Below, in pieces: positions 45,790-58,372 of a DNA stretch of 64,000 bases (positions are counted from its first letter, which is position 1; every line of letters begins with the position of its first letter). Below the pieces are notes generated by a model that was not told where the DNA came from, made no database searches, and was given only the letters and a program-made list of their open reading frames with translations. The stretch comes from Luzula sylvatica. Taxonomy: Eukaryota > Streptophyta > Magnoliopsida > Poales > Juncaceae. Made by a program: the position numbers and the translations under genes. Location of the stretch: the NCBI GenBank assembly GCA_946800325.1, contig OX326958.1, forward strand, positions 29,366,914 through 29,430,913, written 5' to 3'.

Positions 45790-47721
45790 CTTTTTTTTTT
45801 TTTTTTTGAATAAGGCTAGCAAAGTGCTAGGCCTTAATGTGTATTAATATAAAGGACTGAAGTTTTACAATAACTGTGGGTGAGATGGGGACTCACCTGC
45901 CCGGTAACCTTTGCTAACCTATTTTTGAATAAGAACAACCACTAACCTATTACAGAAAGTAATTTGCTCCTATATCCAAAACTCGGGATTGCTAGATTGA
46001 GCCTTAATTAACGTACTTGATCCAGGATGCCGCTTCAGAGAGAACCAGCGAGGCGATGTATGCTGGCGATCTCTTTTTGTTTTGAAAGAGCCTCCGGTTC
46101 CTCTCTTTCCATATATTCCAATTGGTTGCCATCCAATTAACACTCCAGCGCTTCTTCCCCGTTTTAGTAAGCGCATATCCTTGCGCCTCCCATTGTTCAA
46201 ACATGTTCGTGCCCAATAAGTAGGCGCCTATTGGTACCGAGTTTCTACTCATGATGCGCCAGACCGCCTTTGCATACGAACACTGTTTGAATAAATGATC
46301 TCGGGTCTCCTCGTGTCTATTACAGAGAGAACAAATAGGTGTGTTTGGCCACCCTTTTTTTGTTAAAACATCAGCCGTATTCAACTTATTATGCGAGGCA
46401 ATCCAGTGAAAAAATCTCACCTTCAGAGGTGCTCTCGTGGCCCATAACGCTTTGTGCCACTTAGCTTGAACTCCCGGATTTCGTAGAAAAAGGTAAGCTG
46501 ACTTGACCGAGAACAAGCCTGAAGCGGACCATTTCCATTTAATTGCGGAACCATTCGTGTCCGAAAAGATGGAAGCGTCATATGGCTGGTTAATTTGTCG
46601 TAAGTCTTTTAGTAATGGTGACGTGGCATTGTTCGCTAACCCGCGAAGATTCTCTGATTTGTTAATCCCATAGAGAAGAGAGACATAATACGACCATAGA
46701 TTTTCACTATCCGAATCAATTTTCCATAGGAATTTTTGAAGAAGCGCCATATTCATTGTCGGTAGGTGTAAGAGTCCTAGACCTCCGTTTGTTTTTGGGA
46801 GACATACCGTATCCCAATTGATGAGGCTTTTACCTCGTTGATACGTGTCGGAGCCCGACCATAAAAACGTTCTCGTAAGCTTTTCAAGTTGTTTAATCAC
46901 CCATACTGGAAGCTTGGATGTTTGCATGAGATAGGTGGGCTGAGCGTTGAGCGTGGCTTTTGCTAAGGTGAGCCGCCCACCCGTGGAGTGAAGACGTCCT
47001 TTCCACGCCGCTAATTGAGTTTGCATTTTTTTAATAAGGGGGAGGAAGGAGATTTTCTTTAGTTTTCGAGGGGATAGGGGAGTCCCTAAATATTTTATTG
47101 GAAAATCTTGCAGCGAGCATTTTAATATGTCCGCAATGACTTCATGGTGTTGGTGGGGGACACAAATGGGGGAGAAAGTGGTCTTTTGCAGATTGATCGG
47201 TAGACCTGTAATCTCTGTAAACATCTCGAGTAGCAGGGAAGTGAGCTTGAGATTGTGTGGGGAGGCTTCCAGGAAGATTATGGTGTCGTCAGCATATTGC
47301 AATACCGGCGTCGGGAACCCGATTGTTTTGTGAAGGTGCGGTTCAATCACTTTTACCATATCTTGTAGTAGATCCACCACTAGGTCGAAGAGAAGGGGGG
47401 AGAGAGGATCCCCTTGACGAAGGCCCTTTTTATGGAAGAATGAAGTCGAAACTTTTCCATTAACTTTAATGGACGATGTGGAAGAATGTAGTAAATCTTG
47501 TACCCATTTCGTCCATTTCGAGGGGAAGCCCTTGGCTCGCAAGAGTTTTAAAATGAAGGACCACGATACGTTATCAAACGCTTTTTTAAAATCTACTTTG
47601 AGAAGTACCGACGGTATACGTTCCCGGTGATAGTAGTGAAGTAATTCTCGCGCAACAGCATAAGAGTCCACTATCGATCTCTTTTTTATAAAGGCTGTTT
47701 GGTGGTTATGCACTAGCTCTT
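45790..47721 (-). mobile_element. 5'-truncated LINE (L1-type) retrotransposon
   Basis: Minus-strand element with a poly(A) tail at the low-coordinate end (T run 45790-45807 on the plus strand). The reverse-transcriptase ORF runs to 46004. It is flanked by an imperfect duplication, CTAACTCTT on the low side and CTAGCTCTT on the high side. The endonuclease and the N-terminal RT part are missing. Confidence 0.85.
46004..47721 (-). pseudogene. LINE reverse transcriptase, C-terminal part, open for about 570 codons
   Basis: No proper start; the ORF is cut by 5' truncation. RT motifs follow in order: QTAFIKKRSI, LLKVDFKKAFDNVSW, KGLRQGDPLSPLLF, the catalytic YADD box (VLQYADDTIIF) and IKYLGTPLS. 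The C-terminal domain contains a zf-RVT Cys/His block (CSLCNRHEETRDHLF). No stop or frameshift interrupts it, so the copy is fairly young although dead for lack of its 5' half. Confidence 0.9.
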
Positions 47722-47970
47722 AAAAACACATTTATTCTCCCCCAAAATCCCTATACTTCAAGGCTAAATACAATAACACCACAATGAAAATACAATACTC
47801 AAAATACCAAAATCATGTGCATATATAGCCCTAGACAATTGGAAATACAATACAATGCATACCACAATGTGACATGTAGCCCTATAAAATGATAAATATC
47901 AATACCAAAAATATTCTTTAACATGTTCAATTTGGCATTTATCCTGCAAAATCTTGAGATATCATGAAAA
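47722..47970. repeat. Degenerate tandem array, right part
   Basis: Continuation of the array at 44441-45789 (CCCCCAAAATCCC...CAAGGCTAAATAC units). 47971-48766 is AT-rich with no recognised feature. Confidence 0.5.
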
Positions 47971-48766
47971 TTATAAACTAAGTAATGTATTCGTTGGCGA
48001 CCTACTCAAAAAATATTTCAACTAATATTTATCAATGTTTTAAATTGCGATATAACGGTTCATTGCGTTTGGATTGTAATTTACATATGATTGTCGATAT
48101 TGCGGCGCTATTTAGTAGGTTACGGTATTGTATTTTAAAAACATTTATTGCAATTTGCGTTATGGCCCTAGAAAATATTTAACTATCATTTCGTCATTTA
48201 GAAGCCTACACAATATGAGAATTCAAAGCTACAATCCTGTAAAATATAATTTAATGTTTCAGCGATATTATTATATGTAACCCAATTCTATATGGATTCA
48301 ACATCATGAGGTATTCAATTTAATAAAAACTAACTATTATTCAAACAAAGTTCATCCAACAAATTGTATTTTCAACATTTTAATATTTACCAATTTTGAC
48401 TAGAAAGCACCAAAACATTAGAAAAACTAATGTGCAACAAACTATATTGCTCATACAAATTTAGAGACAAAAAAGCAAACAAATCATTCATTAAAAAAAA
48501 GAAAAAAGAGAAAAAGCAAAAGAGGCAACCCATCTTGCCCTTTTTACTTTTCCACCCTTGTTTTATCTCTTTATCCCACTTCCACTTTCAAATTAGTGGT
48601 TGGTTCACCCACTAGGAAATAAAGAGAAACAAAAATTATCCTACAAACCATTCAAAAATCTACCAAACCACCCAAACTTTACAATTACCCCCTTCATTTC
48701 CTCTAATTCCCACTTTTTTCCAATACTAACAAATCTAAACACACATTAAATTAATTAATTAACTAA

Positions 48767-51700
48767 TTAATTATTAATAGAAGAACATATCGCTTCTACG
48801 GCCATTCTCTTCATGACATTAGGACACGGATCTCCCCCGAAATTATTCGGCGAAATCGCAACGGTACATCTCTCTTTACCAACACATTTCTTTTCCAACA
48901 CGTCATGCGAAATTTGCGAATGACATGTACCTTGTTCGAAATTGCCACACGTACCCAAAGGCGTACCGAAACTCGCGAATTTAATCTCGGAAATAGTTTG
49001 TCCTTTTGCGCAATGCAAGTGGACTTTGGGCCGCAAAATATTTCGCGATTCGGTCTCTCCCATTTTTTCAATTTCCCAATTTCTTATATCGGGATGCCTT
49101 TCTGACACGTCAGCACATACTGACGAAACGGATCTTTTCGCTAAATTTATTTTCGTCGCGTCGCCCCCTAATTCTTCGAATATTACGAGAAGGTTTCGTG
49201 TCGCTTGCAAATATGATCTCGGTACATGATACCTGTTAAATATGTAATATTTGTTAGTAAATTTTATTAAAATTATGAAATAAGTATGTTTCTTTTTTCG
49301 TACCAGCGTTGAGTGGGTTGGCCACAACCAGATTGGCACTTGGGGTACCGGTACGTACCGGCATAAGAGCAACCGGTACAGTCTCCATTAGCATATTGAG
49401 TCCAATATCGGCCTATACTTTCGCCATTAATCCAAATTTGTCCTTTTCCCATACTGCCCATATCCAGTGCAAGTGGCTCCTCGCCACCTGGCGCATCAAA
49501 ATACGCCTGCAAAAAAGAAAATTATCATTATAAATAAAAATAAATAAAATGTTAATTTTTTTTATTAATTTATTTATTTACCCGATACCACGTGAGAGGT
49601 TGTGTGGTTTGCGCCGCGAAAGATCCAAGCATCCATTCAGCTGAATTTGAGCCTTCGAGAGAGTGAAGATTCATCGTTTCTCCTTTCAAACCAACCTGTA
49701 TTTCGCAAATTTACTGTTAGGCCCCTCGAATTATCATAAATTACAAAAAAAGGACGAATTAATTATGATTTGATTTAACCTGATATGACCAAGGTTGCCA
49801 TGTTAAATCACGTCTCTTATCATTTAATCCTCGAATTACAACGGGACCCACCACTCCGGTGCTCCATAATTCATAATGTACACCCACATTCTACATACAA
49901 AAATAATGTTTTAATTAGAATATAAAATTATAAAATAATAATTTAAAATAAAACGAACCGGTAAGCCCATAGCGACGCTTAACAAAGCAATTTTATTCGA
50001 GCCAGCGCGTAAATTAATATTCCCATGATACGTAATTCTCCTATCTTCTCTACTTCCATAGGCCGAACCTTTTACAAAAATATTAAAAATTAAATTATAA
50101 TAATTATTTTTTTATTTGGTTATTGGGGAGAGAAAAAAAAGTCAAACCTGAGAGTTGACCGTTGACGAATATATGTAGCGCGTGGCCCGCAGATTGCACG
50201 GTTATCGATGGAGTCTCGCCACCTTGTAAAAACTTCTCATTCGAACCCACTTCAACACTACAAAAAATATCAATAAACAAATAAATTAATATAATTACAA
50301 TAACAATAAATTATTAAATAAACGGACTTACTCTGAGATGTACCAAAGATAATCGCTAGTATCACGAGTGACATTAATTTGTTCTAACAAACCGGTACTA
50401 GTCATGAGCGGTACGGTGGATAGCGAAGCAATTTCTTCATCGTACCGTTCCCACATTAGTGCTGGCGTACCGGTCCCCCACATTTGCATTTGTGAAGTTT
50501 GTACTCCAACCTTAAAAAAATAAAAAAAATAAAAAAAAGATTGGAAGGGTAAATTTGATATTTTTGAGAAAATATTATAAATTATAATACCTTAGCGGTG
50601 TTGAAAACGACGTTGGTACAATCAGGAAGGACGCTAATAGACCAAGGTGGCAAATTATAATGTTTATTATTAAATAAAACTTTGGAAAATTGTTTCGCGT
50701 TATAATTCGCCAAAAATCCTGCACATCCTCCTGTTTCGGACTGAAACACATGTGCCTAAAAGAATAAAAGAAAATTCGTTAAAGGGCTTTTTCGCAACAA
50801 GGCAAAAGGTGGGGTATTAAATTGCAAAATTTACCTCTTGCATGGATCCAAGAGTAGTAATGGTTGGATCCGAAGAAAGCAAGGATTGTTCGCATAATTT
50901 AATCGCTCTGTGTAGTTCTCTTAAATGCCCGTATTTTGGCTCTCTAACAATTCCTATAACAAAAATAATAAAATTACGAAAATACCCTTTCGTAATTATT
51001 TTTTTTTAAATTTACCGTATTCGTCAATTGGAGCATCATAATCGTAGCTCGTGGTGATGAACGGACCGCCAGCTGTCCTCCCAAAATTCGTACCTCCGTG
51101 ATACTACAATAAAAAATTATATTAATTTAATTTACGTACCAAAACATAAAAGTGCTTGGAATTTTACGAAAAGACCCTCACCATATAATAATTAACAAAA
51201 GAGCCGCCTTTTTGAATGAATCGAGCCACCGCAAATGCTAAATCCTCTACTGGTCTCTGTTTAATCGTCCCTCCAAATTCGGTAAACCTGTAAAAAATAA
51301 ATCATTATTTAATTAATTAAATCAAAATAATAAATAGATCAATGAAAATAAAATATTAAATTAATAATGAATTAATTACCAGCCACTCCAAGCTTCGGTC
51401 CACATGGTGGGCTTGTAAGGTTTGTTAGGGGTAAAAGCGTCGCAATAAAACCCATTGCATGCATTAATCTGTACGCACAAAACACAAAAGAATAAAACAC
51501 ATATTAACGAAGAATTAAATGGAATATCGATAATAAAATTATGGTACGGTACGGTACCACAGGATCAGGAGCATCGTCCTCCTTGCACATGACCCACGGT
51601 ACACCAGTGTTTAACCCAATGGCCATTTGAGCGGCCCAATTTACATATGATTGGCCCGCTTGCCCAAATTCCTTGCTTTCTGGCCCATATTCATTTTCTA

Positions 51701-52266
51701 TCTACACAAAAATAAAAAAATAAAAAATAATTTGAGAATTTGATTCTTTTCTTAAGGCAAAAGCAATACTTGTCTAGAGTAATGTGTGTGATTTAGTGCT
51801 TGCTTTTAATACAAGATTGCCTATTTAAGCAAAGTATTTTTTATTTTTTTGCATGCATGTGTTTCTTAAATGATAAAATGGATCTAATAATAAAAGAGTA
51901 TTTTTTTTATTTTACAAGGGTATGAGTGCAAAAGAACCATTGAATTAAATGTGGTAATAATAACTTGTGAAACTTACTTGAGAGAGAATAATAGGGCCGC
52001 CTTGAGAGGCAAAGAGTCCTTCATTTTTCATCGTTTCTACTATTTTTTGAGTAAATCCTTGCATTGCCATCTGAAAATTTTATATTAATTAAATAATAAA
52101 TGCAAATTCGTTTGAAAAAAATAACAAAAAAATGTTTGAAATTGCAAAAATAAGAGACCTTGAATGGCTCGTTATCGGTTCTGAAGCTAATTCCTGGTAC
52201 ATACTTCAACCAAACTGGAAATCCACTGAAGAAAATAGAAACAAAAAGTTTAGAAATTGGGTAACT

Positions 52267-52331
<65 letters not shown>

Positions 52332-52920
52332 AAATTTGAGAAATTATACCCAAAATTCCATTCACCACAAATGTATGGCCCTATCCTTAGATGTACATAC
52401 ATACCGGCTTTTTGTACCGTCTTTACGAACCTCACTAAATCATATCTCCCCTCAAAGTTATACTGAAAATAAATCAAGAGAAAAATCACGTAATATAGAC
52501 TGAAAATACTCAAAAGCTTCAAACTTTGAAACAAAAAGTAAGAAATTATTGTGAAGAAACAAAATAATACATTGCCAGGAGAAGGTTCGTGGCCATTCCA
52601 AAAAACGTATGTTTGTATCGCATCTAATCCTCCATCTTTGGCCTTTTGAACTAAGCCTTCCCACATCTTAAAAAAAAAAATTAAAATACACAAATCCGAG
52701 TTAAAAGAGAACAAGTTAGTTTCAAAATGGAAACATCTGGAGAAAGAATTACATCTGGAGTGCTTCTAGGGTAGTGAATTGAACCAGAGAGGAGAATCTT
52801 TCTCTGGCCATTGATAATAATCGATTTCCTGTCATATGTAACCTCACATTGTGCAAATTTCACAATAAAAATCAATATCAAAGCCAAATAAATTGTTGGC
52901 ATTGAGCCTTTCCCTTCCAT
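48767..52920 (-). CDS. Beta-galactosidase, GH35, with C-terminal SUEL lectin domain
   Basis: Eighteen exons: 52753-52920, 52571-52666, 52350-52462, 52159-52225, 51978-52070, 51558-51701, 51380-51468, 51182-51287, 51016-51103, 50835-50953, 50591-50755, 50332-50510, 50148-50257, 49959-50068, 49780-49890, 49582-49695, 49304-49506, 48767-49232. They join in frame to 846 aa, the usual plant size. Signal peptide 1-25 (ends FAQC). Catalytic [14 protein letters not shown] has acid/base Glu183; [10 protein letters not shown] has probable nucleophile Glu252. [12 protein letters not shown] follows. The C-terminal 85 residues are a SUEL galactose-binding lectin domain with its Cys pairs. Known role: apoplastic trimming of pectic galactan and arabinogalactan side chains in the cell wall. 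The subgroup resembles BGAL1-like enzymes. Intron 3 holds a (GA)n tract. Confidence 0.96.
52271..52331. repeat. (GA)n microsatellite in beta-galactosidase intron 3
   Basis: About 60 bp of GA on the plus strand, so (CT)n in the pre-mRNA between exons 3 and 4. Confidence 0.9.
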
Positions 52921-53298
52921 TAGAGCCAATGTGGCTTAGATCTCACACTCTCTCTCTCTCAGAAAAGAGAAAGGTGAAATCTAGCAATGGAGGGAAACTG
53001 GGGAGTGAGAGAGAGGAGATAAATGAGTCAAAATCTGGTCACCTAGTAAGCCAAATGTAAAGCTGGAAGTATTTATTTTTAGTTTTTTGGGGAGAAGGGT
53101 AGTGACAAGTGACTAGTGAGTGAGAGTGAAGCAGAGGAAAGTAGCAGCTTGTGAAGGAGGGAGAGAGATTTTATATTATTCTTTTGGTATAATTATGTCT
53201 ATTAATAATGATTAGTAAGGTTTAATTAAGTACTGAGTGGGAATAATGGTATGGGCCAAATGGAATGATGTGCTGTCTCCTGTTCTTCCATTTCTAGT

Positions 53299-53320
53299 GA
53301 GAGAGAGAGAGAGAGAGAAA

Positions 53321-53378
<58 letters not shown>
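53299..53378. repeat. (GA)n tract upstream of the beta-galactosidase gene
   Basis: An 80-bp GA tract about 380 bp before the ATG, a candidate GAGA element for BBR/BPC factors. Confidence 0.85.
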
Positions 53379-53380
<2 letters not shown>

Positions 53381-53423
53381 ATGGTATGTTATCATACCCT
53401 CTTCTTTCTCTGTTTTCTACTGT

Positions 53424-53465
53424 TTAGGGTTAGGTTAGCCCACCAATTAGGGTTAGGGTTTTAGG
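53424..53465. promoter_or_regulatory. Telo-box-like motif cluster
   Basis: TTTAGGGTTAGGTTAG and, after a short gap, TTAGGGTTAGGGTTTTAGG. Degenerate telomere-type repeats about 500 bp upstream of the beta-galactosidase start. Confidence 0.5.
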
Positions 53466-54155
53466 CTGGATTAATTATGTCTTAGTATAGTTGTATAATT
53501 GTATCTGAATTTATGGAATAGCTAAATAATTTCATTAATAGGGTATTATTTTCCTTTGAGAATCCTATGCATTTACTAAATGACCTATTTAATCTGTGAT
53601 GAATAATCACCACACCTAATTATTAACAATATTTGATGTACGAGGCAACTCATAAAAGATAAAACTATAACTAACATCATTTTTATGGTGTCCTTTTTGT
53701 AACAATATTCTCAAAAGCCTCCAAATAGACCAAAAAAAAAAGTTATGAAAGTAAATAACTGGGCATGTTTAGGAAGTGGAATATTGGAGTGGAATGGAAT
53801 TTTAAATTTACCCAAATCAAGATTTTTTGTTTGGTGTGAGAATCAAAATGAAACTAGTTAGTTCTAAAAAAATATTTTTCCCCAATCCTAGTGAAATGAA
53901 ATTCTCTCAAAATGTTGGAATTTCAAAATGGAGAATTTCATTAACAAAAAAGTAAAGACACCTAATCAACATTATATTGTAATTATTATATTAATACAAT
54001 TAAAATATTATTATATATTATAATAATCATATAAAACAATAGTATTATGTCTATATAATTAGTATAATATTATTATATGAATAACACATAATATTATAAT
54101 AATAAAATAATTATATTTCAATTATGTAATAATTTTATTATAATAAAAAAAATTA

Positions 54156-54205
<50 letters not shown>

Positions 54206-54912
54206 TATAAATTTATATTAAAGTGGAGCAAAAGTTTATAATCAAAGAATAATTATATTGTAATTGTTAAATCTATAAAATTAATATAATATTATATATT
54301 ATTATAATAATAATAAAAAAATTATGATAATTATATTATATGAATATAATATTATATATTTTATTATAAAGAATGTTATTATATGGATAAAATACAATAT
54401 TATAATAATATATCATTGCATTTAATAATATTATATTATTATTATATATTAATAATCTTATTATATGTGTAATATTATTTTATTATAATAATATAATTAT
54501 TATATTATTTTCATATCTATATAATTAATATAATATATTGTACTAAGATAATAATTATTATAGTAATTATACGGATATAATATAATGTTATAATAATAAA
54601 ACAATACATTTAATATTATTATAGTAATAATATAATATTATATTAATTATATGAATATAATAATATTATATGAATATAATGGGTTTATAATTGCTAGTAA
54701 TATAGTAATTATATTATAATAATGAAATTCCAATTTCAAAATTCAAAATTTTCTAAACAACCAAACAAAAAATTATATTTTCCAGCATATTATAATTTAG
54801 ACATACAAACAAACTATGAAATTATTATTTCCAAAAAAAATTTCTCCTCCACCTTATAATCCAATTCCACTCAACTAATTCCACTTGCCAAACGGCCTTG
54901 TATGAAGTAAAG

Positions 54913-54954
<42 letters not shown>

Positions 54955-55480
54955 GCATAAAAGCCTAAAATTGTGCTTGTATGAAGTAAAGAAGGTTATT
55001 CCAAGAAATTGGTGGGGTCTTTTTGAGAATTTGATACGCCTTGATTGAAGGAAAGCAATGGTCCTAATTTTGAATCCCCATTTGCCAAGTCCCATTTTCA
55101 CACTTGGTGTTGTCTACTTTGTAACGGGTCGCCGTCCCGGATCAATTTGATTTATAGTCTTTTGTGTCACAGATCGAGGTTGCTCTCGGTTTCTTTCAGT
55201 TTCGGATCGTTCGGGTAAACTCGAGTTACAGGTTTATTTTCATTAGAATCAAATAATAGATACAAGAACAATCTTTCTCTATTCTATAAAAACATGAATC
55301 TATTTTGCATTTAAAAATAAAATGATCCTAACAATAGCAATTGCAATCTTAGTATTCTATTGGATCCGAACTATCTTCGAACCAAATTCGAACGAACAAT
55401 GATTTACATATTTTTTTTTGTCAATCCTAGTTGGCAATAGTTCATGGTCTAATTTATCGAGCATCAATTTTTATTAGTAG
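53466..55480. other. Gene-free, very AT-rich region with microsatellites
   Basis: 54000-54720 is almost pure A/T with irregular TATAATA repeats, including (TTA)n at 54156-54203. (TA)n lies at 54916-54951. No coding exon was found. Confidence 0.6.
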
Positions 55481-55667
55481 AGTACGGGCCGAGATTCGTC
55501 GAACAGTATATATAGCTAGTGATTTGGTGTGTTTTATTAGTATAACAACGTTAATTTTATCATTTGTCAAAATCCATCACCGATGATGCAGTATTTATTT
55601 CATGTAAAATATTTCTCAAATGAGAAAACTTATCCTATAAAATATTTATCATTTCTCACAGAAAAAT

Positions 55668-55920
55668 ATTGGACATATCCCCATCTCTCCCCTCACATCT
55701 TTGATGACGTAAATATGATTTAACACCTTAAAAATCAATACTTTAATTAATAATTTAACATCTTAATTGTATGTTCAATCATAAATTAAGATAATTAAAC
55801 TATAAATTAAGATGTTAAATCATATTTTGTGTGTTAATTTTGAAAGTGTTAAATCATATCCGCGTCATCCGAAATATGGAAAGAATACTAGAGGGTGTAC
55901 ATCACTATTCTTTCTCATAT
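55668..55920. mobile_element. Foldback MITE, older copy of the 60369-60628 family
   Basis: CATATCCCCATCTCTCCCC then TGATG and TTTAACA(C/T)CTTAA motifs, with inverted counterparts on the right. It is more diverged than the copy at 60369-60628. Confidence 0.5.
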
Positions 55921-56347
55921 GAGAAATCATATAAAAAAATAATAAACATGACAAGTATCATATAATTGATTTCACCAAACTAAACGAATTGTATATTTGT
56001 ATATAGTCTTATTATTTATATAAGATGGATTCAAATTTATAAGTTCACGAGAATTGGGCATACAAACTCCAAACGTTTGAATCTCGGAGCCGGGAAATTC
56101 AATGCTATTTTGTTCCTTCTAATTGTTTTTGACTAAACAACACACATAGTGAATAATATAAATTTATAACAAACAAAAAGTGAATATCTTTGCTTATATA
56201 GCCTTGTATGCACACTGATAATATATGCTTTAAATTATGCAAGAAAGATAACTTGTATGAAATATCAGATTCAAAATAAAACAAGCTAGGACACGAGTTG
56301 AAGTTTGCAGTAAGAAGACAAATGTTTGTGTGAACATCATAAATGGA

Positions 56348-56821
56348 TAGGGATGTAAATTGTGTGGATATTATCCGAACCCAACCGAATCGTATCCGAA
56401 AAATATTTGGATCGGATGTTTGATTTTAGTGTCGGATCGGGATCCGAGTATTATCTTGATCCAAATAGTTTTTGGATCCGGATTCAGATATGAAAATTAT
56501 ATTTTTTTATATGTCTTGTTTCATATTAGTTGAAAAATAATATAGATAAAAATTATTTCTGAACGAATTAACATCGAATTAACAACCAAATCGTTTTTTA
56601 AATTAGGTATATATATATAATTAAAAAATATATTATATTATGATATAATAGTTCATTTTAATATCCGAAAAAAATCCGTACCAGTATTCGTATTCGTATC
56701 CGACAATATCCGAATACTACCCGTATAATTTTTGAATTGTATTCGGATCGGGTTGTTCCGTATCCGGAAAAATATGAATACGGATCTGGTATGACTACTA
56801 TCCGAACCGTTTACACCCTTA
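56348..56821. mobile_element. hAT-like MITE with perfect 8-bp TSD
   Basis: 474 bp. Left end TAGGGATGTAAA and right end TTTACACCCTTA (inverted). Flanked by a perfect 8-bp duplication TAAATGGA (56340-56347 and 56822-56829). The interior is rich in ATCCG and CGGAT motifs; no transposase. A truncated relative is at 27422-27640. Confidence 0.85.
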
Positions 56822-57164
56822 TAAATGGACCATATATATCTTGCATGGATTAGATAGAAGCTATGTAAAAAACTAAAAGCTAAAAAACAGGAAAATATGT
56901 AGTGTAGACACAATGAGCCAGCCATGTGAGTTCCTCTTGGCACTTAGTAGTGGACTTATTTGCCTTTCGGTCCTTGTGACACTCATAACTGCAGATCTGA
57001 TCTGAACCAGTGTAAAACCTCACACCTCTTAATTTACTATCAGTGTTATTATTATTTTTCAGCTGAAATAATTTCATTATTTTCACACCAATGGGTACAA
57101 CATAATGGCAAAATAGTGTGCGGTTAACAATTAAGATTATGGTAGGTAGTGAGGTAGGGACGAT

Positions 57165-57390
57165 AACAAATAGTGACGGATCATGACCGAATTTTTTAGA
57201 GGAACAAAATGAAATACTGGTTCTGAAATTATCCTGTGCGATTATTTTAGAGAGACAAATAATAAATTTGACACTGTTATATAAAATACACTTGATCGCT
57301 ATATATATATACATTTTTCGACAAAAATCTTGGAGACGACTGCTCTCGCTGACCCCTACTAAATGCTCCCTACTAAGATCCGTCTCCCAT
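57165..57390 (-). mobile_element. Dispersed repeat family, copy B
   Basis: AGTGACGGATCATGACCGAATTTTTTAGAGG is the inverse of the end of copy A (38271-38525). The long ORF read across it on the minus strand is not considered a gene. Confidence 0.45.
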
Positions 57391-57937
57391 AACAAATATT
57401 GTTATGGACAATAATATCATGCACTGAGTGAGCCCACTAGAATTGGTGAAATTTGGCCATGTATACATTAATATTAATATTAATATCATATTTTAATTTA
57501 TAAAGGAAATATCAAATAAAAGTATGGGATTAATTGGTACTTTTACAACTTAGCTACAAACAGATCTATAGTTTGAATCGCACTCAGAGATTTTTCTCAG
57601 CACAAATCCTTTAATGGGGTATCCAGATTTGGTCGAACCCGTCATTTACGCCACACTGCACCGCGTTAATCACGAGTTAACAATTTATTTCGAATACCGA
57701 TACGAATTTCATTTTATTTTACATGAATTATGATATGATTTGAATACGACGATACAGTCAATAATTGAATTCGTAAAATTGCCCGTAGTCGTTAATTACT
57801 CGCAGCCGTGCACCTGATTTACTAAAATTTCAGGCTTCGTCGCCTGTTAATTAATTAAAAAAAAAATGTCGGTACCTCGAATAAAATCGGAGACGATTGC
57901 ATTGATTGATTATTGATTAATCAAACGAGACGTAATT

Positions 57938-58372
57938 AAAAAGGTAGGGTTGTATCACTGTTATGATCGTATTTAATATCTGTACGGCTGTACGTAATAA
58001 ATCTGCAAAACAGGATCCATATAATATATAATAGATAGATTGCCATTTGCCAACCACACGATGTGTTCAGATTTTTTGTATTAATTGATACCTACTCTTT
58101 TGTTTCTGTAAATTATGGGAGTGTCGGTGTATCTTGCCAATTTAACACAATTGAGTTCTACAAAAATAAAATGGGTTCAATTTTAAGGCTCAAGTTTAGG
58201 CCCATAATTTATAGGATGTTTAGAAGACTAGATATATAAGGCCTTCTAATTTCATTTTGGACATAATGTAGTTTTTATTCATGTTGTTTCGAAATTATAT
58301 TTTTAAGGAATCACAGTTATATTATTCAGGATGTTGGGTTGAATATATATCTTACATCGCATTGAATTTAGG
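57938..58372. repeat. Segmental duplication, copy 1
   Basis: Colinear with 60631-61115: ATTAAAAAGGTA, CTGCAAAACA, TTGCCAACCACACGA, GAGTGTCGGTGTATCTTGCC, TTTAGGCCCATAAT and GATGTTGGGTTGAATAT occur in order in both. This copy lacks the 60369-60628 and 60803-60926 insertions. 58373-60368 holds no recognised gene. Confidence 0.8.

Noticed and set aside
52921..52929. Upstream TTG extension of the beta-galactosidase frame
   Set aside because: The frame is open but starts with TTG; the ATG at 52918-52920 gives a normal signal peptide and exon 1 length.
56880..57395. 171-codon minus-strand ORF
   Set aside because: It crosses a dispersed repeat, has no recognised domain, and has AT-rich composition.
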